From NCBI GenBank assembly GCA_022792335.1, contig JAAWAV010000021.1, positions 1 to 64,000 on the forward strand: a stretch of 64,000 bases of DNA. The letters are read 5' to 3'. This DNA comes from Lachnospiraceae bacterium (lineage in GTDB: Bacteria; Bacillota; Clostridia; Lachnospirales; Lachnospiraceae). Of this stretch, positions 24,299 to 33,084 are shown piece by piece. Numbering within the stretch: position 1 is the stretch's first letter; every line of letters begins with the position of its first letter. The notes below the pieces were generated by a model. It ran no database searches, had not been told where the DNA came from, and worked only from the letters and a program-made list of their open reading frames with translations. The translations under genes were made by a program, and so were the position numbers.

Positions 24299-27200
24299 GG
24301 ACGCCTCCCGGCAAAGCCTGTCCGCCCCTCGTTCTGTTTGATCCTGGTTTCTTCCTGGCCTCTTTCTCCGGTCCTGGTTTTCGGGCAGTCTCTTTTCCAG
24401 CCCCCGGTCTCTGGACATTCTCTTTTCCTGTCCCTGCTCCCGGTTTCCGGCCGGTCTCTTTTTCTGCTCCTGGTTTCTTCCTGGTCTCTTTCCTTGTTCC
24501 CAGGCTCTGGTCAATCTCTTTTTCCTTCCCCGATTGACTGGCGCCTTCTCCCCAGCCCAGCTCCTGTTTGCCCAGCCGTACCTCTTCCATATAGTCCGCC
24601 AGTTCTTCCGGAAGCTGATCAAAGAGGTAGTTTTTGCTGCCTCTGGGCCTTTCCGCACAGATCTCCCGAATCTCGATATCAGCCGCCTCAATTTCTTTCT
24701 TCAGCCCCTGGGCCGACATCCGCCCGGCTCCCTGGCCTAAAATAATCACCTGCTCCAGGGCATCAGAGGTGGCGACTGTCACCCGATATTTCCTGCCGAT
24801 CTCATGAACCGTCTTTTCGATATACTGATCTGCCGTCTCTGCCTCCTTTGTAAATACCACATGAATGTTGTGATACTGAAAAACCTCCCCCAGATTCCCT
24901 TCCACCTTGTAAGCGTCAAAAACCAGAATCACCGTGCATCCTTTGTACCCCTGATAGTTGGACAGAACATCCATCAGTCTGTCCCTGGCAGCTCCTATAT
25001 TTCGTTCTGCCAGATCCTTCAATTCTTCCCAGGCGAAAATAATGTTGTAACCGTCCACCAGAAGATACTCTTTCCCCTCTGGAGCGCCTCTCCGGCTTTC
25101 CAGGCGACTTCTCTGGTCCATTCCGGAAGGACTACCGGCCTGCCCTCTGTGACCCATAGAGGCGCTTTCCATATGAGCTGAACGGTTTTTATAAACCGTT
25201 CCCCCAAACCCACTCTGCCTCCGATCCTCCTGCTTTCCATAGGTGCGGGCAAAAATCTCCTCCAACTCTTTATCTCTGGCCTCCATGGATCGGAAATCTC
25301 CCGGCGTAGCTGACCTGTCAGCTCCTCCTGCCCGTGCTCCTTTTCCTCCTGGCATATTTGGGCTGTTCGAGCGCTCTGCTCCGACCCCATTTTGTCCGGT
25401 GGTTTCTTCCCCCAAAGCCCCCTCTTTCTGTTTCAGAACCGGATCCAGATGCATATAATCCGGCACCTCATTCCAGGGAACCACGAAGCCAGCCCCATGA
25501 GCACAAAATACAGAACCTGTCGGATTTGCCACATCTGCCTCCGGATCATACCTGGAAGCAGAAAGAACTTCTTCTGTATTGTGGCAAGGTTCATATCCCT
25601 TTAGCGAACAGAACAGACGCCCTCTGCCCTTCGTATAAGAAAGAACTTCCGATTGATACCCCCGCATGGTGGCTACAGGCGCTGTCCCTGTAAGCACCGT
25701 TTTCTCTCCTGTCTGTTCCGGCGGCGAAAAACTCCCGTGCATTCTCTGCAAGTCGCTTAAAGCCCGCCCCACTGATTCTACCGGCACTTCCAACCGATAC
25801 TCATAGACCGGTTCCAAAAGTACGGACTCTGCATTCATAAGCCCCTGGCGCACAGCCCGATACGTGGCCTGCCTGAAGTCGCCCCCCTCCGTGTGCTTCA
25901 CATGGGCTTTCCCTGCCGCCAAAGTAAGTTTCACATCCGTAAGCTCCGCCCCGAGAAGGACGCCTCTGTGCCGCTTTTCTGCCAGGTGGGTAAGAATCAG
26001 CCGCTGCCAATTTCGCTCTAACAAATCCTCGCTGCAAATGCTTCCAAACTGGAGACCACTCCCGCGCTCTCCCGGCTCCAGAATCAGATGCACCTCTGCA
26101 TAATGGCGCAGCGGTTCAAAATGTCCGACTCCTTCCACCTGATTCCGGATGGTTTCTTTATAGACAATGCTTCCTGTCCCAAATTCTACGTCCATACGGA
26201 ACCGCTCCCGGATCAGACCCTTTAGAATCTCTGTCTGGACCTCCCCCATGATCTGGGCATGGATCTCATTTAACTCCTCCTCCCAGGTCATATGAAGAAG
26301 CGGTTCCTCTTCCTCCAATTCCTTAAGTTTTAAAAATGCCTGGTGGACATCCACTTCCTCTGAAAGCAGAATCCGGTAACTTAATACCGGCTCCAAAAGT
26401 GGAACTGTCGCGTCCTTAGAAATCCCGATTCCAAGGCCGCTGGATGTCTGCTCCAGCCCTGTGACTGCGCAGACCGATCCCGCCACTGCTTCCTGTACCA
26501 TCCGGAAAGACGCTCCTGAATAAATCCGGATCTGATCTGCTTTCTCTTCGCCCACCAGACCTTTCACCTTCAGACTTCCACCGGTGATCTTCATGTGGGT
26601 GAGTCGCGCCCCCTGGGCGTCTCTGGAAATCTTAAAAACTCTTGCGCCAAATTCCTCCGGATATCTGGGCGGAACGCCATAGGACTCGATCCCTGACAGA
26701 AGTTCCTCCACCCCCTGCATTTTCAAAGCAGATCCAAAATAACAGGGGAACACCTTCCGATTCCGAATCAACCCAATCATATCTTCCCGCTCCAGAGTAC
26801 CTTTTTCCAGATACTGTTCCAGAGATGTCTCATCGCACATCGCAAGGCTCTCCAGAAATTCTGAATCTTCCAGGTCTTTCCCAAAGTCCAGGCATCGTTC
26901 TGAAAGTCTCTCCGAAATCTCTGAAAATAATTGCTCTCTGTCGCAGCCTGTCAGATCCATCTTATTGATAAAAAGGAACACCGGAACTTCATACCGTTTT
27001 AAAAGCTTCCACAAGGTTTCCGTATGGCCCTGCACCCCGTCGGCCCCATTGATCACCAGCACCGCATAATCCAGCACCTGCAGCGTTCGCTCCATCTCCG
27101 CCGAAAAGTCCACATGTCCCGGAGTATCCAGAAGTGTCACCGGCCTCCCGCCAAGGATCACCTCCGCCTGCTTGGAAAAAATTGTAATACCTCTGGATTT

Positions 27201-27386
27201 TTCCATCGCATGAGTATCCAGAAATGCGTCCCCGTGATCCACTCTCCCCGGCTTTCGAATACTCCCGCCAAGATATAGAATGCTTTCCGCCAGAGTTGTC
27301 TTACCCGCGTCCACATGGGCCAAAAGCCCCACACAGACTGGGCGGCCCGGCTCCCCTCCCCATTTATTTTCAGACGTATCTTCCAT
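24276..27386 (-). CDS. Tet(M)-like translational GTPase fused to a NYN (YacP-like) ribonuclease domain
   Basis: A 1036-residue fusion. Residues ~1-650 are a ribosome-protection-type EF-G relative: G1 GLLAHVDAGKTTLAESILYL, RGITIFSK, G3 LLDTPGHVDFSAEMERTL, G4 FINKMD, then EF-G domains II-V. After a Gly-rich linker (~650-770) residues ~775-940 form a NYN/PIN-like nuclease: LLVDGYNIIFAWEELKDLA, VILVFDAYKVEGN, VATSDALEQVIILGQGA. The tail (~960-1036) is a Lys/Glu/Pro/Gly repeat (ETRKKPGAEKETGRKPGAG). Family knowledge: Tet(M)-like proteins dislodge tetracycline or rescue ribosomes, and YacP proteins cut RNA. A joint ribosome-rescue and RNA-cleavage role is inference. ATG at 27386 after AAAGGG. Confidence 0.88.
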   Translation of the reverse strand: MEDTSENKWGGEPGRPVCVGLLAHVDAGKTTLAESILYLGGSIRKPGRVDHGDAFLDTHAMEKSRGITIFSKQAEVILGGRPVTLLDTPGHVDFSAEMERTLQVLDYAVLVINGADGVQGHTETLWKLLKRYEVPVFLFINKMDLTGCDREQLFSEISERLSERCLDFGKDLEDSEFLESLAMCDETSLEQYLEKGTLEREDMIGLIRNRKVFPCYFGSALKMQGVEELLSGIESYGVPPRYPEEFGARVFKISRDAQGARLTHMKITGGSLKVKGLVGEEKADQIRIYSGASFRMVQEAVAGSVCAVTGLEQTSSGLGIGISKDATVPLLEPVLSYRILLSEEVDVHQAFLKLKELEEEEPLLHMTWEEELNEIHAQIMGEVQTEILKGLIRERFRMDVEFGTGSIVYKETIRNQVEGVGHFEPLRHYAEVHLILEPGERGSGLQFGSICSEDLLERNWQRLILTHLAEKRHRGVLLGAELTDVKLTLAAGKAHVKHTEGGDFRQATYRAVRQGLMNAESVLLEPVYEYRLEVPVESVGRALSDLQRMHGSFSPPEQTGEKTVLTGTAPVATMRGYQSEVLSYTKGRGRLFCSLKGYEPCHNTEEVLSASRYDPEADVANPTGSVFCAHGAGFVVPWNEVPDYMHLDPVLKQKEGALGEETTGQNGVGAERSNSPNMPGGKGARAGGADRSATPGDFRSMEARDKELEEIFARTYGKQEDRRQSGFGGTVYKNRSAHMESASMGHRGQAGSPSGMDQRSRLESRRGAPEGKEYLLVDGYNIIFAWEELKDLAERNIGAARDRLMDVLSNYQGYKGCTVILVFDAYKVEGNLGEVFQYHNIHVVFTKEAETADQYIEKTVHEIGRKYRVTVATSDALEQVIILGQGAGRMSAQGLKKEIEAADIEIREICAERPRGSKNYLFDQLPEELADYMEEVRLGKQELGWGEGASQSGKEKEIDQSLGTRKETRKKPGAEKETGRKPGAGTGKENVQRPGAGKETARKPGPEKEARKKPGSNRTRGGQALPGGVHGTKDQL

Positions 27387-27513
27387 CGAAAATATCCCTT
27401 TCCGTTCTACGACAATCAATTCTTATCATATCACAGAAACCAGGATAAGTCGACATATTCTTGATTCCGTAAACAGCCTTCGGCTCCTTCTCCAAACTTC
27501 TTTCCATACAGGA

Positions 27514-27790
27514 TACCGTCGCTTGACAAGGACATACACGCCCTGAACCACGATATTTGCTTGATTTTCTGCGTTATCCTTAGTCGATGTACGTCCGGTA
27601 CACCTCCATCGTCTGCCTTGAAAATCAAGCAAATGTCAGTGGTCAGGGTTGAAAAGTCGAAAAGGGATGAAATTCAGCCCCTGCAAGACACTTGACCGAC
27701 GCGTACTGGACGTACGCGGAGTGAAAGTAACGCTGCAGGAGCTGAATTTCCCCCTTTTTCGACCGTGCGTGCTCTTGTCAAGCGACGGTA
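27514..27790. repeat. Composite inverted-repeat element made of two hairpin units
   Basis: The ends are inverted copies: TACCGTCGCTTGACAAGGAC at 27514 and GCTCTTGTCAAGCGACGGTA ending at 27790. Inside are two hairpins in opposite orientation. Unit A (minus) has a perfect 15-bp stem ATTTGCTTGATTTTC with GAAAATCAAGCAAAT. Unit B (plus) has GAAATTCAGC with GCTGAATTTC plus outer pairing GTCGAAAAGGG/CCCTTTTTCGAC. Both loops share the segment GTAC(C/T)GGACGTAC, also present in the element at 49716. It has no ORF of its own. Family unknown; MITE-like or REP-like. Confidence 0.7.
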
Positions 27791-27865
27791 ATACAAAATC
27801 CCATATTTGAAATCTACTTTCATCGTTTCTTTTCGTCTAAGTCCTCCCTTTTCCCGGTGTTTTTC

Positions 27866-27894
27866 TTGACATGGCAATTTGTACATACTAAAAT
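27866..27894 (+). promoter_or_regulatory. Strong sigma-A-like promoter upstream of the secreted protein gene
   Basis: TTGACA (27866-27871), 17 bases, TAAAAT (27889-27894). A 10-codon ORF (MIDSAFAYIV, 27908-27940) with GGAGGA before it starts just downstream; the start point would fall so close to this GGAGGA that its translation is doubtful. The rest of the ~215-base leader to the gene at 28111 shows no clear riboswitch. Confidence 0.55.
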
Positions 27895-28110
27895 GGAGGA
27901 TATCAAAATGATTGATAGCGCGTTCGCTTATATCGTTTGAGTATTTTTTGCAATGAACAATGTGAATGAAAACGACTTTCGAAAATCGGATCAGGGTTAA
28001 AAAGCGCAGAAAGCTCGTTTCATGACAGAATCCTTTCTCGTGTGATTTACTCGCCTGGTACGTTTTTTATTCGGATTTCATAATCTTTTACCCAAGGGAG
28101 AATCCTCATA

Positions 28111-28932
28111 ATGAAAAACAAAGCGACTATTCTTTTTGCTGCTCTTTCTCTGGTTCTGACGGTGATCTTGCTCCTGCAAAACCTGGGTGTCCTCGGTCTG
28201 TTATCGAAAGGCGGTACTGGCGGTTCCTCCACCCAAAGGCTGGAAGGGAACGGATATGACTCTGCCGAAGAAGCGCTGGAGGCTTATATCGAGGCAATAA
28301 GAAACGGGGACGTCCCGGCCATGCTTTCTACCTTTGCCATAGAGACTTATATAGACAGCTATGATACAAAAGCCAGCCTCCTTCGCACAGGGGCCTGGCT
28401 TCCCCCCATTAATTCCGAAGGCACTTATGAGATTATCGGCAGTGATTATGAGCGACAGCTTCGTCTCTTTGCAAGGCAGGCTTCTATCGTGAGAAAAGTC
28501 TATGAGCAGCTTATCACCTATTCGGCTTTTTTTGTAGAAGATTCCAACTCCTATAATGGCCTGGAACCGATTACCTTTCATACGGAAGAGGATGTCGAAC
28601 GCTTCCTCAATGCCTACCGGAAAAGCTCTTTTGGTAAAGCTTTGACCGAAATAAAACTGGAAGAATTTATAAAACCGGAACAGTTAAGTGAGCCTTACGG
28701 TTCTGAAGCCCACCTAAAGAATATGAAGCAGCTTGGAAACATCTGCGGGTGTGACGAATACAAGAGCGTCGCCGCCCGCATCACCTTAAATGGAGAATCC
28801 TGGCTCCTAACTATGGACTGTGGAAGTTACCATGGACGCTGGTACAACATCAGTCTGCCCGGCACTCTGGCCACTTTACTTGGGGCCAACGTTCAACAGT
28901 ACGGGCTGATTCCCTATTTCCAGATTCAGTAA
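28111..28932 (+). CDS. Membrane-anchored extracytoplasmic protein of unknown function
   Basis: A 273-residue protein with one N-terminal hydrophobic segment (ATILFAALSLVLTVILLLQN) and no lipobox, then a polar linker GGTGGSSTQRLEG and an outside domain. The segment DSAEEALEAYIEAIRNGDVP, followed by MLSTFAIETYIDSYD, resembles helical secreted domains of clostridia that share this Ala/Glu-rich start, but I do not recognise a named family. Two Cys in NICGCDEYK and one in MDCGSYHG could form a disulfide. ATG at 28111 follows AAGGGAGAATCCTCATA. Flanked by a repeat element upstream and a perfect inverted repeat terminator downstream. Confidence 0.75.
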   Translation: MKNKATILFAALSLVLTVILLLQNLGVLGLLSKGGTGGSSTQRLEGNGYDSAEEALEAYIEAIRNGDVPAMLSTFAIETYIDSYDTKASLLRTGAWLPPINSEGTYEIIGSDYERQLRLFARQASIVRKVYEQLITYSAFFVEDSNSYNGLEPITFHTEEDVERFLNAYRKSSFGKALTEIKLEEFIKPEQLSEPYGSEAHLKNMKQLGNICGCDEYKSVAARITLNGESWLLTMDCGSYHGRWYNISLPGTLATLLGANVQQYGLIPYFQIQ

Positions 28933-29002
28933 GGAATTTTTCCTGAAATCACGCAGATTGGAGTATTGGGGTACATCGGTAAAGGCCATGGGCTTTGCCG
29001 TA

Positions 29003-29053
29003 ACTACAGGAGGGCTGTTTTCCTTAAATGTTGGAAAACAGCCCTCCTGTAGT
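29003..29053. terminator. 21-bp perfect inverted repeat between convergent genes
   Basis: ACTACAGGAGGGCTGTTTTCC and its complement GGAAAACAGCCCTCCTGTAGT are separated by nine bases. Placed between the ends of two convergent genes it is most simply a bidirectional terminator, although the U-runs are short. Confidence 0.75.
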
Positions 29054-29063
29054 TTTCAATCTC

Positions 29064-29612
29064 TTATGGATGCTGAATCGCCTCCCGCACGTTTGCTGAA
29101 ACTTCCTCGCTCACCAATACTTTGAGAAGCTCCAAGCCTTCGTCGATGGCAAAGCCAAGCCCCCGCCCTGTAATCACATTGCCATCCCGAACCACGCCTT
29201 CTTTAGAGTGCTCCGCCCCCAGAAGTTTATCCTCCCAGCCAGGATAGCAGGTGGCCCGCTTTCCTTCCAGGCAATGGTATTTTCCAAGAACACTGGGCGC
29301 CGCGCAGATGGCCGCCAACACTTTTCCTTCTGAATAGAACTTCTGGAGCATCTCTCCCAGTTCCTCATGTTCTGCCAGGTGTGCCGTCCCAGGCATGCCT
29401 CCTGGCAGAAAGATTGCATCGCATTCCTCGCAGGCTTCCTTTGACCACATGTGATCTGCCCGGATCACCATCTTGTGAGAGCCAGTCACCCACAGTTCCT
29501 CTCCCATAGATGCCAGAACCACTTCAACACCGCCTCGTCTCAAAATGTCCACAACTGCCAGACATTCCACTTCTTCCAGCCCCTCGGCCAGACAAGCGTA
29601 CACCTTACTCAT
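29064..29612 (-). CDS. DJ-1/PfpI family protein
   Basis: A 182-residue flavodoxin-like fold protein of the DJ-1/ThiJ group, whose members act in stress protection, as glyoxalases/deglycases or in protein quality control. It begins KVYACLAEGLEEVECLAVVD with the conserved Glu (EGLEEVE), has the IFLPGGMPGTAHLAE segment and the nucleophile elbow VLAAICAAPSVLGKY with the reactive Cys, and ends with GRGLGFAIDEGLELLKVL. These are all typical features of the YajL/DJ-1 branch. Start at the ATG at 29612 after GGAGGAGG; the track ORF adds seven residues. The exact activity is unknown. Confidence 0.9.
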   Translation of the reverse strand: MSKVYACLAEGLEEVECLAVVDILRRGGVEVVLASMGEELWVTGSHKMVIRADHMWSKEACEECDAIFLPGGMPGTAHLAEHEELGEMLQKFYSEGKVLAAICAAPSVLGKYHCLEGKRATCYPGWEDKLLGAEHSKEGVVRDGNVITGRGLGFAIDEGLELLKVLVSEEVSANVREAIQHP

Positions 29613-29886
29613 CAAACAACCTCCTCCTGTCAAATCTCATTCCCTCTGTAACGATAGCTTCATTATATCATTTCCTTTTGTCTTTCACAATGCAGGACAG
29701 ATTTTTTATCCAGGCAATTTCTGAGGCAATGTCTTGCTTCCAGCCGGAAAATAGAAAGGAATGAGGGGAAGGTAATACTGATTTTTCGCCTCTTTTCCTG
29801 TATTCAAAAGAATGGGAATATGATATAGTAATAAACAAACTATCTGAAAAGAAATGACCAGATTTTTTGCTGAAAGGAGCCCTCTG

Positions 29887-30318
29887 ATGGAAATCGAACG
29901 AAAATTCCTGGTAAAGAAACTTCCGGAACAACTGGAGACTTATCCCTGTCTCTCTATCGAACAGGCCTACCTTTGCACGGATCCGGTGATCCGCATCCGT
30001 CGTCAGAACGACGATTACTATATCACTTATAAAGGGCGTGGGCTGATGGAACGGGAAGAGTATAACCTTCCGCTAAACGCCGAAGCTTATGCCCATCTGA
30101 GGACCAAGGCAGACGGCCGTATTATCACTAAAAATCGCTACTGTATTCCTCTGGGAACGCTCACTGTCGAGCTGGATCTGTTTGCTTCTCCCAAAGGTCT
30201 GATTCTGGCCGAGGTGGAATTTCCCACAAGGGAGGCCGCCCTTTCTTTCACGCCTCCGGAATGGTTCGGTGAAGATGTGACGGCCGATGTCCGGTATCAT
30301 AACAGTAATATGATTTGA
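29887..30318 (+). CDS. CYTH domain protein (triphosphatase-like)
   Basis: A 143-residue single-domain CYTH protein. The defining EIERKFLV motif begins at residue 2, followed by RIRRQNDDYYITYKG, EREEYNLPL and KNRYCIPLGTLTVELDLFAS with further metal- and phosphate-binding Glu/Lys residues (LILAEVEFPT). Family members hydrolyse inorganic triphosphate or other triphosphates, or form cyclic nucleotides; small bacterial ones of this type are mostly triphosphatases. ATG at 29887 follows AAAGGAG. It lacks a CHAD domain. Alone in its orientation between convergent genes. Confidence 0.88.
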   Translation: MEIERKFLVKKLPEQLETYPCLSIEQAYLCTDPVIRIRRQNDDYYITYKGRGLMEREEYNLPLNAEAYAHLRTKADGRIITKNRYCIPLGTLTVELDLFASPKGLILAEVEFPTREAALSFTPPEWFGEDVTADVRYHNSNMI

Positions 30319-30396
30319 AATTTCCTTCCGGAAACGCTTTATGCTCAGAAAAACCTAGGCAGACGTCTGTTCCAGGGCAGAGCCGTAAATTTCCGT

Positions 30397-30906
30397 TTAT
30401 ACAGAGACAGAAATATTGGTACCGGACTCTGCCTGGCTCTGGCTTATCTCCCCGGATTCTGTATACACTACAGGTTCTATTTGAATGGCATCTGCCGTTG
30501 TTCCGGCAAAAACGCCGCTGTTGGAAGCGGTCGTATTCGAATTGATATTTTCCTCTAACGATGCTTTACCATCTTTACTGATTTCAACAATATCTGTATT
30601 TTTATCTCTGGTTTCTTCTATCCTCTTTTCAAGTGCTTCCCGCTCTTCCTTGCAGTTTTGGATTGCTTCTTCCCGTTCTATTTCTGCTTTTTCCTTTGCC
30701 GCCTCGGCCTCCTCTTCCATTCCCTTCTCAGCCTTTGTCTTGTATTCCTCCGCCTGCTCTGAAAGTTCATTGGCATATCCCATTGCCCGTTCCATCGTTG
30801 CAGTATCGCCTCTACGCTCTGCTTCCTCACAGACTCTGAGTGGAGTATTGATCAGATTTATGTTCGTATTGGCCCCCAGAAGTCCTTCCATCGTTTTCGT
30901 ATGCAT
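30397..30906 (-). CDS. Coiled-coil hypothetical protein
   Basis: A 169-residue, highly charged protein I do not recognise. Residues ~45-105 (EEYKTKAEKGMEEEAEAAKE and after) form a predicted long coiled coil, and the C-terminal part is Ser/Thr/Asn-rich and probably disordered (NINSNTTASNSGVFAGTTAD). No signal peptide or membrane segment is present, so it is likely cytoplasmic. ATG at 30906 follows AAAGGAGCATGGG. It lies between the CYTH gene (convergent) and the CRISPR array, and may be host rather than CRISPR-related. Confidence rests on a coherent start, length and composition. Confidence 0.6.
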   Translation of the reverse strand: MHTKTMEGLLGANTNINLINTPLRVCEEAERRGDTATMERAMGYANELSEQAEEYKTKAEKGMEEEAEAAKEKAEIEREEAIQNCKEEREALEKRIEETRDKNTDIVEISKDGKASLEENINSNTTASNSGVFAGTTADAIQIEPVVYTESGEISQSQAESGTNISVSV

Positions 30907-31254
30907 CCCATGCTCCTTTCTACACCTATCGCCCGGTTTCTCTTGCCCTCACTGATACGGCCGTCCGCCGGACAATATCATTCACAGAACTTTACTCTCT
31001 TTATCTCTTTCGACTGTATCAGTCAACCAGTTATCTCCCCTGCTGTGAGACGCCTCCTGAATGCTGTGAAAGAATAAACAACACACTGTAGGCAAGTATC
31101 ATACTCTGTGCCTTTCCCTTCATTCCTCTCTCCGTAATACCACAATGTTTGTTGTCGTCCTGGATTGATAAAAATATGGACGACCAAAACAAAGTGGTTC
31201 CGGTTTAAAAAATAGACGGCAAAGGGATATAACGCTTTACCGGTGAATGACGAC
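30907..31254. other. Trailer-side flank of the CRISPR array without a gene
   Basis: About 350 bases. The only ORF (31023-31313, minus) overlaps the first repeats and has no credible features. I see no RNA gene here. Confidence 0.4.
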
Positions 31255-31286
31255 ATTTCAATTCCGGTTCCCACGGAGAGGGCAAT
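31255..31286 (-). repeat. Decayed CRISPR repeat at the trailer end
   Basis: ATTTCAATTCCGGTTCCCAC followed by GGAGAGGGCAAT matches the array repeat at 22 of 32 positions and sits 33 bases before repeat 1, the normal spacer length. Confidence 0.6.
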
Positions 31287-31319
31287 ATTTGTCACTTCGG
31301 CAGTGAACACCAACTACCA

Positions 31320-32606
31320 ATTTCAATCCACGCTCCCGCCAAGGGAGCGACTCTGAAATTCTAATGGCGTATATAAGTTTACAAATTTCAATCCACGCTC
31401 CCGCGGAGGGAGCGACATTTTATACGATGAATCAAGTGCGATGTTGCACAATTTCAATCCACGCTCCCGCGAAGGGAGCGACGAACCTTTTCAGTGATGA
31501 ATGTAATAAGGTTCCAATTTCAATCCACGCTCCCGCGAAGGGAGCGACATGGATTTACCGACTACGAGTCGGATAGCATTGAGATTTCACTCCACGCTCC
31601 CGCGAAGGGAGCGACGGTGGCAATTGGTCTTAGATAACAGTATAAGCAAATTTCAATCCACGCTCCCGCGACGGGAGCGACGTCAATCGACTTTTCAAAT
31701 GCTTGCACCCATTACGATTTCAATCCACGCTCCCGCGAAGGGAGCGACAGGGTTCGTTTTGAGTGAGGATAAGAACATGCAGATTTCAATCCACGCTCCC
31801 GCGAAGGGAGCGACCGGTGGAAACTGTGGATGTAACGGTTGCTAGTGATTTCAATCCACGCTCCCGCGAAGGGAGCGACCGTCTCGGATTGACTGGAACC
31901 GTGGTGAGGCCAATTTCAATCCACGCTCCCGCGAAGGGAGCGACGAGAAAATGCTGCCATTATTACAGTAGTAAAGATTTCAATCCACGCTCCCGCGAAG
32001 GGAGCGACAAAGTTTGTTCAATTTGTTCGTTTTTTTATGGTAATTTCAATCCACGCTCCCGCGAAGGGAGCGACTATTTGAGGGTGTCAAAATTTGTATG
32101 GTCTACTGATTTCAATCCACGCTCCCGCGAAGGGAGCGACGACAAACAGCCGGGGTACTTCATGGAGCAGTCTCAATTTCAATCCACGCTCTCGCGAAGG
32201 GAGCGACGCAGAAAAAGCGTGAAATGCAGCGGAAAGCAGAGATTTCAATCCACGCTCCCGCGAAGGGAGCGACCGCGAAGCTGCTTGTAAGATACCTGTC
32301 CGATGTAATTTCAATCCACGCTCCCGCGAAGGGAGCGACGTTGCAGTGCCGCCGACATGTGATAGACCCACGCAATTTCAATCCACGCTCCCGCGAAGGG
32401 AGCGACGCAGGTGGTACACTGATTGCGTATATTATCGGAATTTCAATCCACTCTCCAGCGAAGGGAGCGACAATGTGGTCAAGGACAAAACGCTGGTTGC
32501 CGGTAGATTTCAATCCACGCTCCCGCGAAGGGAGCGACTAGGCAGCCTTGTTGGGTCTGTTCTTGGCGTAATCGATTTCAATCCACGCTCCCGCGAAGGG
32601 AGCGAC
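31320..32606 (-). CRISPR. Type I-C CRISPR array: 20 repeats of 32 bp, 19 spacers
   Basis: On the plus strand the repeat reads ATTTCAATCCACGCTCCC-GCGAAGGGAGCGAC, i.e. GTCGCTCCC-TTCGC-GGGAG-CGTGGATTGAAAT in crRNA sense, a typical I-C hairpin repeat with the 11-base handle. Spacers are 32-36 bp. Transcription runs right to left from the leader beside cas2. Variant repeats cluster at the left (31320, 31385, 31584, 31650), as expected for the old trailer end; two internal repeats also differ (32176 with a C-to-T change, 32440 with CTCTCCAGCG). No spacer was seen to match this window, but I could only check by eye. Confidence 0.98.
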
Positions 32607-32785
32607 AGCAAAAACAAACAAATTCACAGTGAAAACTCATCTTTCATTTGTTTATTTCTGCCATGTATTATCATATATTTTTTATTTTACCTTATTTAAG
32701 CGTATATGTGTACAAGATTTTCCAGAATTTTTGGTGCGAATCTCCCAGCGTTTTCATGTATGCTGGAAGTTCGCACCGAAGGCTT
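32607..32785 (-). promoter_or_regulatory. CRISPR leader with a conserved-looking hairpin
   Basis: The 179 AT-rich bases between cas2 and the newest repeat are the leader and should carry the array promoter. Near cas2, GGTGCGAA (32733-32740) pairs with TTCGCACC (32770-32777), with inner CCAGC/GCTGG pairing. There is no U-run, so it is not an obvious terminator; it may be an integration or processing signal. Confidence 0.7.
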
Positions 32786-33076
32786 CTACAGAAACAAAGG
32801 AGCTTTCATATCCACGCTTTCTTTCACGCCTATATGCTCGACTTTATTTTTATAATTATTTCCAAGGTAATAAAAGCGCAGGCTGTCTGTCCTGGTGTCA
32901 ATGATTTCCTCCAAGATCGCTTTTACCTCCCTGCATTTGGCCGCATCCATCTCACATTCAAAGACGGAGTTTTGGACTCTCGTACCATAATTGACGCATT
33001 GCTTTGCCACCTGCCGCAGCCGCTTTTTCCCTGCTGCTGTTTCTGTATTGACGTCATAAGTGATCAATACCAACAT
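32786..33076 (-). CDS. cas2: CRISPR-associated Cas2
   Basis: A 96-residue Cas2, the small ferredoxin-fold partner of Cas1 in spacer integration. It starts MLVLITYDVNTETAAGKKRL with the conserved Asp of YDV, and has GTRVQNSVFECEM, all standard for type I-C Cas2. The start is the ATG at 33076, 8 bases after the cas1 stop; the longer track ORF reads into cas1. It is the last gene of the operon and directly borders the leader. Confidence 0.97.
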   Translation of the reverse strand: MLVLITYDVNTETAAGKKRLRQVAKQCVNYGTRVQNSVFECEMDAAKCREVKAILEEIIDTRTDSLRFYYLGNNYKNKVEHIGVKESVDMKAPLFL

Positions 33077-33084
33077 CCCGTCAC

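Noticed and set aside
23393-24691. 432-aa reading frame for the pseudouridine synthase
   Set aside because: The first 131 residues are the repetitive tail of the upstream gene read in another frame; the ATG at 24298 is the family start.
27674-27886. 70-aa ORF with YRRLTRA, similar to a peptide at 40092-40304
   Set aside because: The similarity comes from the shared repeat sequence TACCGTCGCTTGACAAGAGC translated, not from a protein family.
27908-27940. 10-codon leader peptide MIDSAFAYIV with GGAGGA upstream
   Set aside because: The predicted start point of the TTGACA/TAAAAT promoter lies within or just after the GGAGGA, so the ribosome site would not be on the mRNA; kept only as a note.
31023-31313. 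96-aa ORF next to the CRISPR array on the minus strand
   Set aside because: It overlaps the decayed repeat, has no ribosome binding site or recognisable domain and lies in trailer-side DNA, so it is likely chance.
31364-32699. Several ORFs through the CRISPR array with repeated FQSTLPRRER-type peptides
   Set aside because: They are translations of the repeat units (ATTTCAATCCACGC...) in different frames, not proteins.
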